61,381 nucleotides of DNA from Reyranella sp. (GCA_019745575.1 JAIETA010000102.1:1-61381); one strand, 5' to 3'; positions 8,434 through 16,528 are shown, numbered from the stretch's first letter. Numbers and translations: made by a program. The notes: generated by a model from the letters alone, not told the origin.

Positions 8434-8856
8434 CTACTTCTTGCCGCCGAACAGGCTGCCCAGCAGGCTCTTCCGCTCGGCCGCCGGCGCGGGCGGCGGC
8501 AGCATCGGCTTGTCGTCCTCCTCGGACTCCTTGCCGCCGCGCACCGACTCGCCGCGCGTCAGGATGTCGGTAATGGTCTGCTTGATGATGCGCACGCGCA
8601 CGCCGTCGGCCAGCTCGACCTGCAGCTCGTTGTCGGAGATCACCTTGGTGACCAGCGCGATGATGCCGCCGCCGGTGACGACCCGGTCGCCACGCTTGAC
8701 GCCAGCCAGCATCTCGCGCTGCGCCCTCATCTTGGCCTGCTGCGGCCGGATCAGCAGGAAATAGAACACCACGAAGATGAGAATCAGCGGGAACAGCTGG
8801 ACGAGGAAATCCCCGCTGCCGCCCGTCGATTGTGCCCAAGCTGGCGAAATGAACAT
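8434..8856 (-). CDS. yajC: preprotein translocase subunit YajC
   Basis: Single-pass inner-membrane component of the SecDF-YajC complex, 140 aa. The hydrophobic helix FPLILIFVVFYFLLIRPQQ is the family signature, followed by the domain GVKRGDRVVTGGGI. An Ala/Pro-rich tail ends in GSLFGGKK. First gene of the secDF operon, with GGGAGCAGAAG before its ATG. The 29-base gap to secD supports cotranscription. Confidence 0.95.
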   Translation of the reverse strand: MFISPAWAQSTGGSGDFLVQLFPLILIFVVFYFLLIRPQQAKMRAQREMLAGVKRGDRVVTGGGIIALVTKVISDNELQVELADGVRVRIIKQTITDILTRGESVRGGKESEEDDKPMLPPPAPAAERKSLLGSLFGGKK

Positions 8857-8897
8857 CTTCTGCTCCCGATCTTCCGGCCGTCGAAAAAAGCGCGCGG

Positions 8898-8925
8898 ACT
8901 ATAGCGGTCCGGGCCCGCTTTGCAA
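8898..8925 (-). promoter_or_regulatory. candidate promoter for yajC-secDF
   Basis: On the minus strand TTGCAA (8925-8920) and TATAGT (8903-8898) are 16 bases apart in the short gap between the divergent yajC and DUF815 genes. The -35 is weak (4 of 6) and the spacing slightly short, so this is tentative. Confidence 0.35.
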
Positions 8926-8973
8926 TGCAAGCGCGGGGCGATATGGTCGCCCCCTTTCAGGCGGCCGGCAACG

Positions 8974-9837
8974 ATGGATCAAGACCTTAAAGCCACACTT
9001 TCGCGCATCGCTGAAGCGCTCGACCGGCTTGCCCCGGCAGCTCCGGCGGGCGCCGACATCGGAGCGGCCGAAGCCTATGTCTGGCACGCTGCCGGCCATC
9101 GGCTCGAGTCCGTCCCCAAGGTCAACAGGGTCAATCTCGACCTGCTGATGGGAATCGACCGGCAGAAGGCGACCCTGCTCGACAATACCCGGCGCTTCGC
9201 CAAGGGATTGCCGGCCAACAATGCTCTGCTGTGGGGTTCGCGCGGCTCCGGCAAGAGTTCAATCGTCAAGGCCGTCCACGCCCATGTGAACCGCGAACTG
9301 GGCGGCCCGCCGGGTCCGCTTGCCCTGGTCGAAATCCACCGCGAGGACATCCCGTCCCTACCGGCGCTGCTCTCGATGATCCGCAACTCGGCCCGCCGCT
9401 TCGTGGTGTTCTGCGACGATCTCTCCTTCGACGGGCAGGACGCGGCCTACAAGTCGCTGAAAGCGGTGCTCGAGGGCGGCATCGAAGGCAGGCCGGACAA
9501 CGTGGTCTTCTATGCCACCTCCAACCGCCGCCACCTGATGCCGCGCGACATGATCGAGAACGAGCGTTCGACGGCGATCAACCCGTCGGAAGCCGTCGAG
9601 GAGAAGGTCTCGCTGTCCGACCGTTTCGGACTTTGGCTGGGTTTCCACAACGCCGACCAGGATACGTTCTTCGCCATGATCGAGGCCTATGCCGCGCACT
9701 ACAAGCTCGGCGTGCCGGTGGAGCAGCTGCGCAAGCAGGCAGTCGAGTGGTCCGTGACGCGCGGCGCCCGCTCGGGCCGGGTCGCCTGGCAGTTCATTCA
9801 GGAAGTGGCGGGCCAGCTCGGCAAGAAGCTGACATAG
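8974..9837 (+). CDS. DUF815 AAA-type ATP-binding protein
   Basis: P-loop ATPase of 287 aa of the DUF815 family. The Walker A motif GSRGSGKSS lies near residues 90-98 and the Walker B-like FVVFCDDLSF near 145. A conserved YATSNRRHLMP sensor-like segment and the C-terminal RSGRVAWQF follow. The ATG at 8974 is preferred over the TTG at 8920 because homologues begin just before the helix of acidic and leucine residues. The gene is divergent from yajC and two bases before a flavoprotein gene. The family is common in alphaproteobacteria but its biochemical role is not established. Confidence 0.85.
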   Translation: MDQDLKATLSRIAEALDRLAPAAPAGADIGAAEAYVWHAAGHRLESVPKVNRVNLDLLMGIDRQKATLLDNTRRFAKGLPANNALLWGSRGSGKSSIVKAVHAHVNRELGGPPGPLALVEIHREDIPSLPALLSMIRNSARRFVVFCDDLSFDGQDAAYKSLKAVLEGGIEGRPDNVVFYATSNRRHLMPRDMIENERSTAINPSEAVEEKVSLSDRFGLWLGFHNADQDTFFAMIEAYAAHYKLGVPVEQLRKQAVEWSVTRGARSGRVAWQFIQEVAGQLGKKLT

Positions 9838-9839
9838 CC

Positions 9840-10433
9840 ATGGATAGCCCCGAAGACGTGCTGTTCTCACCGGCCGTCAAGGCGGAGCAGGCGCGTCGGG
9901 GTTCGCGCGCCGGCTTCGAAGGCCGCGACTGGAAGACCGGAGTCACGGACGACCTGCGTCAATTCCTGGCGGCGATCGACACCTTCTTCCTCGCCACCGC
10001 GGGCGCCGACGGACGTCCCTACGTCCAGCACCGCGGCGGACCGGCGGGGTTTCTCAAGCCGATCGGCACCCACACGCTCGCCTTCGCCGACTTCGCCGGC
10101 AACCGTCAGTACATCACCCTCGGCCACCTGAAAGAGAACGACCGCGCCCATATCTTCATTCCGCATTTCGCCAGCCAGCAACGCCTGAAACTGTGGGGCC
10201 GCGCCCGCGTCGTGGAGGGCGATCTGGAGTTGATGGAGCGGCTGGTCGATCCGGCATACAAGGCGAGACCCGAACGGGCGATCGCTTTTGCGATCGAAGC
10301 CTGGGACATCAACTGCCGCCAGCACATCGTGCCACGCTACAGCGAGGCCGAGATCGCTCCCGCGTTGAACCAGCTCACGCTGCGGATCAAGGAGTTGGAG
10401 GAAGAGGTGGCGCGGCTGAAGGCCGGCGCCTGA
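9840..10433 (+). CDS. pyridoxamine 5'-phosphate oxidase-like flavoprotein
   Basis: Predicted FMN-binding split-barrel protein of 197 aa. The core FFLATAGADGRPYVQHRGG, then ADFAGNRQYITLGHL and a later LKLWGRARV, match the PNPOx-like general stress or detoxification group rather than the true PdxH enzyme. The C-terminus is a short Leu/Glu/Lys-rich coiled-coil segment (about residues 172-195). Its start codon is two bases after the DUF815 stop, so the two are almost certainly cotranscribed. Substrate unknown. Confidence 0.8.
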   Translation: MDSPEDVLFSPAVKAEQARRGSRAGFEGRDWKTGVTDDLRQFLAAIDTFFLATAGADGRPYVQHRGGPAGFLKPIGTHTLAFADFAGNRQYITLGHLKENDRAHIFIPHFASQQRLKLWGRARVVEGDLELMERLVDPAYKARPERAIAFAIEAWDINCRQHIVPRYSEAEIAPALNQLTLRIKELEEEVARLKAGA

Positions 10434-10510
10434 ATCGCGGTTGCCGAAGGCTGTCAGCCGAGACGGAGCGAGTTCACCCGGCGTAACGGCATCTCGATTG
10501 ATGCCTACAG

Positions 10511-11023
10511 CTACCGCCGATTGCCAACGTTTCGATGGGCGCCGCCGTTCGCGGCGTTGGCTTTCGGTCGCACGATCTTGATGGTCGAGGTGGCGTGGAC
10601 GATCAGCCGCCCCTTCTCGTCCTTGAGATCGCCGTCGAGAAAACCCACCGAGCCGCCCCAGCGCATCACCCGGCCCTCGGCGAACACGATGCCTGGCCCC
10701 ATCGCCTCGAAGAAGCTGATCTTGAGTTCGAGGGTCGGCACCGCGACCGCGAGCTTGCCCTTGGCGATGGCGGCGTTGGCCATCGCGGTGTCGACCATGC
10801 CGGTGAGGAAACCGCCCTGGCAGATACGACCGTTCGAGTGGCAGAAGGCGGGGACGACTTCGAATCGGAAGCGGCAGGTGCCACGCGCCGAATCGATGTC
10901 GATCAGCTCGCCGTTCAGCGTCTTCACCGCATCCGGCGGATTGGCCCGCAGCAGCCGCAGCAAATCCGTGTCGTCCATCGACTGGCCGTCGACGTGGCTG
11001 AAATCGGGATGGGCTGAGGTCAT
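10511..11023 (-). CDS. PaaI-type hotdog-fold acyl-CoA thioesterase
   Basis: Thioesterase of 170 aa of the PaaI/hotdog class, expected to release CoA from dead-end acyl-CoA esters. The signature SNGRICQGGFLTGMVDTAMA (near residues 62-81) covers the helix and acidic catalytic position, and LELKISFFEA is the central strand. The C-terminus is Ala/Asn-rich and probably disordered. Start 10 bases after the MarR gene stop, so it lies in the regulator's transcript. In phenylacetate pathways a PaaI thioesterase guards against stalled CoA intermediates, and the PaaA-like oxygenase encoded divergently makes the same role plausible here. Confidence 0.85.
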   Translation of the reverse strand: MTSAHPDFSHVDGQSMDDTDLLRLLRANPPDAVKTLNGELIDIDSARGTCRFRFEVVPAFCHSNGRICQGGFLTGMVDTAMANAAIAKGKLAVAVPTLELKISFFEAMGPGIVFAEGRVMRWGGSVGFLDGDLKDEKGRLIVHATSTIKIVRPKANAANGGAHRNVGNRR

Positions 11024-11033
11024 GCGGCGGGGA

Positions 11034-11522
11034 CTATAGCGAACGCGCGCCGAGGCGCACCTTCTCCAGCAGCCCGATGAGCGTCCGCGTTTCGGCGGCC
11101 GAAAGGCGCGACCCGATGCGCCTCTCGTGTGTCTTCACCAGCCCCGTGAAGCGCGCAAGCGCCTCGCCGCCGGAGGAAGTCAGAGCAAGCGCATGCATGC
11201 GGCCGTCGCTGGGCGACCGTCGTCGCACCAGCAAGCCGCGCGCCTGCAGGCGGTCGAGAATTGGCACCAGGGTCGAGCGGTCTATCCCGAGCGCCCGGGC
11301 GAGCGCCGTCTGGCTGAGCCCCGCATTGCGCCCGACGAGGACCAGCAGGCCGAACTCCCCGGGTGTCAGAGCCTCGCCTGCGGCCGAGAAAGTTGCGGAG
11401 AAGTCGGCGAACACCGCCGACTGCGCCCGGCGCAGCGCATAGCCCAGCAATGTCGGCAGTACGCCGCGGTCGAGCCTGGGGACGGGCTTCGCGGCGGGCG
11501 ACTTGGCGGGTGGACGACCCAT
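11034..11522 (-). CDS. MarR family transcriptional regulator
   Basis: DNA-binding repressor-type protein of 162 aa. A winged-helix core contains LTPGEFGLLVLVGRN, SQTALARALGIDRSTLVPILDRL (recognition helix) and LLVRRRSPSDGRMHALALT (wing). MarR proteins act as dimers and usually lose DNA affinity on binding an aromatic or acyl-CoA ligand. It is divergent from the oxygenase operon, with a perfect inverted repeat between them. The start is uncertain: an ATG at 11555 lies inside that repeat, so I use the ATG at 11522. Likely autoregulatory and a repressor of the divergent operon; ligand unknown. Confidence 0.85.
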   Translation of the reverse strand: MGRPPAKSPAAKPVPRLDRGVLPTLLGYALRRAQSAVFADFSATFSAAGEALTPGEFGLLVLVGRNAGLSQTALARALGIDRSTLVPILDRLQARGLLVRRRSPSDGRMHALALTSSGGEALARFTGLVKTHERRIGSRLSAAETRTLIGLLEKVRLGARSL

Positions 11523-11543
11523 GACACGAGTGGTAAACGGCGA

Positions 11544-11562
11544 TTGTTTGGGCATCAAACAA
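11544..11562. promoter_or_regulatory. predicted MarR operator
   Basis: TTGTTTG and CAAACAA form a perfect 7-base inverted repeat with a 5-base centre. It lies 22 bases upstream of the MarR ATG at 11522 and 18 bases before the ATG of the divergent reductase gene. Size, symmetry and position fit a MarR dimer site that would control both directions. Confidence 0.7.
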
Positions 11563-11580
11563 ATTCTTGCTCGTTTGCCG

Positions 11581-12618
11581 ATGAACTTCAAAGTCCGCAT
11601 CGCCTCGGTCGACCGCACCATCGACGTGCCGACCGGCGCCACCATCCTGGAGACGGCCCTTGATGCCGGCATCTCCTACCCGTTCGGCTGCCAGTCCGGA
11701 AACTGCGGCGCCTGCAAGTCGCATCTCGTTCGGGGCGAAGTGACGATGGAAGGCTATTCCGAGTTTGCCCTGTCCGATGAGGAGAAGGGACGCGGCCTGA
11801 TCCTGGCCTGCCGTGCCGTGCCCTGGGACGACTGCGAGGTTGCCTGGCTCGAGGAGGACGACCTGATCGTCCATCCCCGCCGTGTGCTTGACTGCCGGGT
11901 GGTCGGACTCGACGACGCCACCCACGACATCAAGCGCGTGCGGCTGGCCATCGAGTCCGGTGGACCGTTCGACTTCTCGGCCGGCCAGTTCGCCTCCGTC
12001 ACCTTCGACGGTTGCCCGCCACGCGACTACTCCATGGCCAATGTGCCGGGTGACCCGACCCTGGAATTCCACGTCCGGCGAACGGCGGGCGGCGCCACCA
12101 GCCGCCACGTCGCCGAGAAACTCAGCCTGGGCGACAGCGTGCGAGTCGAAGGACCATTCGGCGCTTCCTATCTGCGCGAGACCCACCGTGGCCCGATCAT
12201 CGCCGTCGCCGGCGGCTCGGGCCTGGCGCCGATCAAGGCGATCGTCGAGCGCGCGCTGCAGAAGAGCCTGCCACAGCACATCTACTGCTACTTCGGTGTC
12301 CGCACGGAGCGCGACCTCTACCTGCACGACCATTTCTCCGCCTTGGCCGCCAGTCACAAGAACCTGCACTTCATTCCGGTGCTGAGCGAAGGCGACGGCA
12401 TGAGCCGGCGCTGCGGTCTGGTCCACGAGGCGGTTGCCGCCGACTTCGACGAGGTCGACGGCTGCAAGGCCTACCTTGCCGGACCGCCAGTCATGGTCGA
12501 GGCGGCGACCCGGCTGTTCGAGCAGCGCGGCATGCGGCGAAGCGACATCCATGCCGATGCCTTCTATACGGCGGCCGAAATGGCCGCCGCCAACAGAAAG
12601 ACGGGAGCGGAGCGATGA
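11581..12618 (+). CDS. ferredoxin-FAD-NAD(P)H reductase of an oxygenase system
   Basis: Electron-transfer reductase of 345 aa. The N-terminal plant-type [2Fe-2S] domain has ligands C37, C42, C45 and C77. An FAD domain with RDYSMA and an NAD-binding domain with AGGSGLAPIK follow. This ferredoxin-first order matches phenol hydroxylase P5-type and CDP-6-deoxyglucose reductase-type proteins, the reverse of PaaE, where ferredoxin is C-terminal. The ATG at 11581 is chosen because the domain begins directly there; an upstream in-frame start would extend through the MarR operator. It overlaps the SDR gene by four bases and most likely feeds electrons to the di-iron protein two genes downstream. Confidence 0.88.
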   Translation: MNFKVRIASVDRTIDVPTGATILETALDAGISYPFGCQSGNCGACKSHLVRGEVTMEGYSEFALSDEEKGRGLILACRAVPWDDCEVAWLEEDDLIVHPRRVLDCRVVGLDDATHDIKRVRLAIESGGPFDFSAGQFASVTFDGCPPRDYSMANVPGDPTLEFHVRRTAGGATSRHVAEKLSLGDSVRVEGPFGASYLRETHRGPIIAVAGGSGLAPIKAIVERALQKSLPQHIYCYFGVRTERDLYLHDHFSALAASHKNLHFIPVLSEGDGMSRRCGLVHEAVAADFDEVDGCKAYLAGPPVMVEAATRLFEQRGMRRSDIHADAFYTAAEMAAANRKTGAER

Positions 12619-13547
12619 GCGGACTGCTGGAAGGCCGCGCGGCGATCGTGACCGGCGCTGGGCGCGGCATCGGCCGCGCCATCGCCGAGGCTCTGGTAGC
12701 TGAGGGCGCGAAGGTAATCGTGGCCGACAACGGCGCGTCGATCGCGGGCGACGGCGGCGATCCCGACGTCGCCCGCGAGACCGCAAAGGCGCTGGGCGGA
12801 GGCGCCGTGGCGTTCGGCGAAAGCGTGGCCTCTCCGGGGGTTGCCGGGCAACTCGTCGATCTGGCCGTGAAGCAGTTCGGCGGCATCGACATCGTCGTCA
12901 ACAATGCGGCGATCCTGCGCGATGCCTTCGTCTTCCGCGCCGACCCGCGCGATTGGGACGCGGTGATCCGCACCAATCTTTCAGCGGCCTTTTACCTCAC
13001 CAACGCGGCGTCGGCCGTCATGCGCGACCAGGGCAAGTCGGGCCGCGGCAGCAAAGGCGGCTACGACTGGGGCCGCATCGTCAACATCGTCTCGTCGGCC
13101 GGGCTTTACGGCAACCTGGGCCAGGCAGCCTACGCCAGCGCCAAGGCCGGACTGTTCGGGCTGACACGGGTCACGGCCATGGATCTGCAGCGTGCCAACA
13201 TCACGGCCAATGCCGTCGCCCCGTTCGCCCGCACGCGCGTGACCGACATCATCCAGCCGGCCAACGACGCCCAGAAAACCTACAAGGAGCGAGCGCTCAA
13301 GATCGACCCCCGCCATGTCGCCAACGTCGTGACGGCGCTCTGCTCGCCGACCGGCAAAACCATCACTGGCCAATTGCTGGGCGTGCGCGGTCGCGAGGTT
13401 TTCCTGTTCGCCCAGCCGCGGCCCATTGCCAGGCTTGAGGCGACAACGGCTGCAACGCTGGCCCAGGACATGCTGGCGACGTTCGGCCCGAAATTCACCG
13501 ATCTCACCACCGACCTGGAAGCCTTCAACACCGAACCTCTCGTCTGA
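12615..13547 (+). CDS. short-chain dehydrogenase/reductase with C-terminal extension
   Basis: NAD(P)-dependent SDR of 310 aa. The cofactor motif TGAGRGIG is at residues 13-20, NNAAIL near 97, and the catalytic Ser and YxxxK lie in NIVSSAG and YASAKAG. The overall pattern resembles the 3-hydroxyacyl-CoA dehydrogenase domain of multifunctional enzyme 2 (HSD17B4 type). About 60 residues beyond the usual SDR fold form an extra C-terminal helix-rich segment. Start overlaps the reductase stop (ATGA). In this operon it likely oxidises a hydroxyl group on the product of the oxygenase, but this is inference. Confidence 0.85.
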   Translation: MSGLLEGRAAIVTGAGRGIGRAIAEALVAEGAKVIVADNGASIAGDGGDPDVARETAKALGGGAVAFGESVASPGVAGQLVDLAVKQFGGIDIVVNNAAILRDAFVFRADPRDWDAVIRTNLSAAFYLTNAASAVMRDQGKSGRGSKGGYDWGRIVNIVSSAGLYGNLGQAAYASAKAGLFGLTRVTAMDLQRANITANAVAPFARTRVTDIIQPANDAQKTYKERALKIDPRHVANVVTALCSPTGKTITGQLLGVRGREVFLFAQPRPIARLEATTAATLAQDMLATFGPKFTDLTTDLEAFNTEPLV

Positions 13548-13558
13548 GGAGACCTGCC

Positions 13559-14263
13559 ATGACCGACATCGTCGTGAAGACAGTCGAAGAATTGAAGGAC
13601 GCACCGGATGAGTATCGGGAAGCAGTCTCCAAGCTCGTCATCAGCCACGCCATCAACGAACTCTACGGCGCGCAGGTGTTCGACGAGCCTGCCATCGCCT
13701 ATGCACCGACGCCCTATGCGAAATGGCTGACTTGTCGCGTCGCCATGGAGGAGTACGGCCATCACGTCCGCTTCAAGCAGCTTGGCCTGCAGATGGGCAT
13801 TCCTGAGGAACGCATGGTGCCGGGCGAAGGCAAGAAACCACTGTCGATCTTCGAGTTCCCGCTCAAGACCTGGGAGGAGTTCGTCGCCATTAAATTGCTG
13901 GCCGATCTCGCCGAGATCCTTCAGGTCGAGGACCTGCTGCACTGCACCTTCCATCCGTTGCGCAACCTGGCGCGGGCGACCATGCCGGAAGAGCGCTTTC
14001 ATGCGCAGTTCGGCGAGGACTTCTCGGCCGAACTGGTCAAGTCGCCCGAGGGCAAGGCGCGACTGCAGGCCGCCGTCGATGAATATTATCCCTATCTGCC
14101 GTCTTTCTTTGGCGGCTCGAAGTCGCGGAACAACGAAATCTTCCGCAAGTGGAAGATCAAGCAGCGGACCAACGACGAGATGCGCCAGGACTACGTCAAG
14201 CGCGCCACCGAAGTCGCCGCCAAGTACGGCCTGACGCTGCCGGAGATCCGGCAAGCGGCATGA
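13559..14263 (+). CDS. short PaaA-like di-iron oxygenase (phenylacetyl-CoA epoxidase family)
   Basis: Ferritin-like protein of 234 aa that aligns by eye with the catalytic subunit PaaA. Candidate iron ligands are E34, E65 and H68 (in EEYGHH), E119 and E145/H148 (in EERFH). SIFEFP, and WKIKQRTNDEMRQ near residue 198, match the PaaA segments SIFNYP and WKIKRFTNDELRQ. PaaA is about 310 aa; this protein lacks the last 60-70 residues. PaaA normally works as a PaaA-PaaC pair with PaaB, D and E, and none of B, C or D is here. GAGGAG precedes the ATG. Predicted to insert oxygen into a CoA thioester; substrate unknown. Confidence 0.85.
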   Translation: MTDIVVKTVEELKDAPDEYREAVSKLVISHAINELYGAQVFDEPAIAYAPTPYAKWLTCRVAMEEYGHHVRFKQLGLQMGIPEERMVPGEGKKPLSIFEFPLKTWEEFVAIKLLADLAEILQVEDLLHCTFHPLRNLARATMPEERFHAQFGEDFSAELVKSPEGKARLQAAVDEYYPYLPSFFGGSKSRNNEIFRKWKIKQRTNDEMRQDYVKRATEVAAKYGLTLPEIRQAA

Positions 14264-14273
14264 CCCGCACAGC

Positions 14274-14831
14274 GTGAGCGGGCCCGTCGCCCTGCCTGGC
14301 CCGCGGCTCGAAGAGCTGCGTGCGGAGGTTCGGACCGCGTCATGGTTCGCTGCCCTCGGCGAGCCCCTCACCGACGGCGATCTCGCTGACGCCAAGACCT
14401 ATGTCGCGGCGCTCGGTTTTCACAGGCTGGAAACCCACCAGGCACGCGACTGGCCCGAGGCCGAGCGCTTGCTGCAGTCGCCTGACTGGTCGCCAGCGTG
14501 GTGGGACCGCGAGGAGACGCTGCGGCGGGCCCTGCTCGTCGAGGCCGAAGGTCGCTATCCCGAGCGCGCGCTGTGGTGGCCGCTCACCGAACTCACGACG
14601 GAAGCGGGCGACCTCGTCCATGGCAAGGCAGCCATGGCCGCCGCCCGCATGGGCAAGGCTGCCGCTGCTTCCATACACGTCGCCGCCGGTGCTGCTTCGC
14701 AGGCGGTCTATCAGCTTGCCCTCGCCCGCCTCGCCGAACACGCCGCTTCGCCGTTCGAAAGCAAGTTCCGGCTGTTCGCCGCTGGCCGCTGGCCGCTGGG
14801 CATCATCGGCACCAAGCTGGTCGTCTTCTGA
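14274..14831 (+). CDS. unrecognised helical protein of the oxygenase operon
   Basis: Protein of 185 aa with GTG start, 10 bases after the PaaA-like gene, so very likely cotranscribed. I do not recognise the family. It is rich in Ala, Leu, Trp and Arg and appears mostly helical. A central AGDLVHGKAAMAAARMGKAAAAS segment is Ala-rich and could pack as a bundle helix, and the C-terminus FRLFAAGRWPLGIIGTKLVVF is hydrophobic. It has no ExxH pairs, so it is not itself a di-iron protein. By position it could replace the structural partner PaaC or act as an assembly or coupling factor. Confidence 0.7.
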   Translation: MSGPVALPGPRLEELRAEVRTASWFAALGEPLTDGDLADAKTYVAALGFHRLETHQARDWPEAERLLQSPDWSPAWWDREETLRRALLVEAEGRYPERALWWPLTELTTEAGDLVHGKAAMAAARMGKAAAASIHVAAGAASQAVYQLALARLAEHAASPFESKFRLFAAGRWPLGIIGTKLVVF

Positions 14832-14857
14832 CATGCCACGATCCTGGCAAGCGGTGT

Positions 14858-14880
14858 CGCCGCAACCCTGCCTTGCGGCG
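14858..14880. other. hairpin after the oxygenase operon
   Basis: CGCCGCAA and TTGCGGCG can pair as an 8-base stem with a 7-base loop, 27 bases after the stop of the unknown operon protein. No T-run follows, so it is at most a weak or rho-assisted termination or RNA-stability element. Confidence 0.3.
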
Positions 14881-14983
14881 GCGCCGCCCGTATGACGACG
14901 GCGGCCACTCGCCATACCCGGGACAGGCCGCTAGGCTTGGCAACCCGGTCGTGGCGATTGTCGCTCACCGAGGGCAGGAGGAG

Positions 14984-16522
14984 ATGTTGTCTCAGGACAA
15001 CCCGCGAATAGCCGTTCTCGGCTTCGCCATCGAGTGCAATCGGTTCTCGCCCGTCACCACGGCCGCCGACTTCGAGCAGGATGTCGACATCCGCGGCAAC
15101 CGCATCGTGAGCGAGGCGCGTTCCGGCGCTTCCATCACCATGCCGGACTTGCCCGGCTTCTTCACCGAGATGGACCGTACCGGTGCGTGGACGCCGGTGC
15201 CCCTGCGCGTGTCGCTCGCCCAGCCGGGCGGACCTGTCGAGGAAAGCTTCTTCAGGGACTTCCTCCTCGAGATCGAGGCCGGCCTGAAAGCTGCGCTGCC
15301 GCTGGACGCGGTGTTCGTCTCGAGCCATGGCGCCGCCCTGGCCCAGGGTACCGACGATCCCGACGGCGACCTGTTCGAGATCGTGCGACGTGTCGTTGGC
15401 CCAGACATCCCGGTCGTCGCCGTATTCGACCTGCACGCCAACGTGTCGCGCAAGATGGTCGACAACCTCTCGGTTTTTGTCGGCTATCTCGAGAACCCGC
15501 ATACTGACATCTACGAACGCGGCGTCGAGGCGGCCAGGCACATGCGCGAGTGCCTTGCCGGCGCCAGGACCGCCATCACCATGGTCAAGGTGCCGATCGT
15601 GGCGCCGCAGATCTCCCTGCTGACTGCCAAGGGGCCCTATGCCGACCTCATCAAGTACGGCCAGACCATGGTGGGCGGCGACATCCTGAACGTGTCCGTG
15701 ATGGCCGGCTTCGCCTACAGCGACAGCCCGAAGAACGGCCTGACCGCGGTCGTCACGGCCCGCAACGGCAATCGCCAGGCGGCAGCCGACCTTTCGCTCG
15801 ACATCGCCAAGCGCGCCTGGGGAACAAGGGAGCGCTTCAAGCGTGCCATGATGTCACTTGGCGACGCCGTGCAGCTCGCCGCATCGGTCGGCCGCGACCG
15901 GCGCCGCAAGCCGATCATCCTGGCCGATGTCGCCGACAATCCCGGCGGCGGCGGACGCGGCAACACCACCTACCTGCTGCGTGCCTTGAAGAGCGCCGGC
16001 GCGCAGGGCGTGTTGTTCGGGGTGTTCAACGATGCCGCGCTCGCCGCGACGGCGCACCAGCTCGGCGAGGGCGCGATCTTCACGGCGTCATTCAACACCG
16101 AGGAGCATCAGGAGTTTTCGCTGCCGTTCGACTGCCAGGCCAAGATCGTCAAGTTGACGGACGGCCGCTATGTCGGTCGTCGTGGGGTGTTGAAGAACGT
16201 CTCGTCGGACATGGGACCCTCGGCGTTGCTCGATCTCGGCGGTATCCAGATCGTGGTCATCAGCCATCGCTGCCAGTGCATGGACCCGCGTCAGTTCGAG
16301 ATGTTCGGCCTCGATATCGCCCAGGCACGCGTCGTCGTCGTCAAGAGTCGCGGCCATTTCCGTGGCGGCTTCGACGAGTTCTTCAAACCCGACCAGATCT
16401 ATGAGGTCGACTGCCCAGGCCTGACATCGCCCGTGCTGGCGAACTTCAAATGGACCAAGCTGCCGCGTCCGGTCTATCCGCTCGACGAGGAGACGACTTG
16501 GACTCCGCCTGCCTCGGCTTGA
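14984..16522 (+). CDS. M81 family metallopeptidase-like protein (MlrC-like)
   Basis: Predicted zinc-dependent hydrolase of 512 aa related to MlrC, which cleaves linear microcystin peptides in sphingomonads. SSHGAALAQG, FDLHANVS, ENPHTDIYERG and ADVADNPGGGGRGNTT carry the conserved His, Asp and glycine motifs. AGGAGGAG lies immediately before the ATG at 14984; the TTG next to it (14987) has better spacing and could be the real start. It is separated from the oxygenase genes by about 150 bases. The family is widespread in soil bacteria that never see microcystin, so the natural substrate is probably a different small amide or peptide. Confidence 0.8.
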   Translation: MLSQDNPRIAVLGFAIECNRFSPVTTAADFEQDVDIRGNRIVSEARSGASITMPDLPGFFTEMDRTGAWTPVPLRVSLAQPGGPVEESFFRDFLLEIEAGLKAALPLDAVFVSSHGAALAQGTDDPDGDLFEIVRRVVGPDIPVVAVFDLHANVSRKMVDNLSVFVGYLENPHTDIYERGVEAARHMRECLAGARTAITMVKVPIVAPQISLLTAKGPYADLIKYGQTMVGGDILNVSVMAGFAYSDSPKNGLTAVVTARNGNRQAAADLSLDIAKRAWGTRERFKRAMMSLGDAVQLAASVGRDRRRKPIILADVADNPGGGGRGNTTYLLRALKSAGAQGVLFGVFNDAALAATAHQLGEGAIFTASFNTEEHQEFSLPFDCQAKIVKLTDGRYVGRRGVLKNVSSDMGPSALLDLGGIQIVVISHRCQCMDPRQFEMFGLDIAQARVVVVKSRGHFRGGFDEFFKPDQIYEVDCPGLTSPVLANFKWTKLPRPVYPLDEETTWTPPASA

Positions 16523-16528
16523 AGGCGA

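Noticed and set aside
11033..11038. TATAGT-like -10 element just before the PaaI-type thioesterase gene
   Set aside because: No -35 at a fitting distance, and the gene lies 10 bases behind marR in a likely shared transcript.
14984..16522. Microcystin degradation cluster
   Set aside because: Only an MlrC-family protein is present; mlrA, mlrB and mlrD are not seen, and the family is broad.
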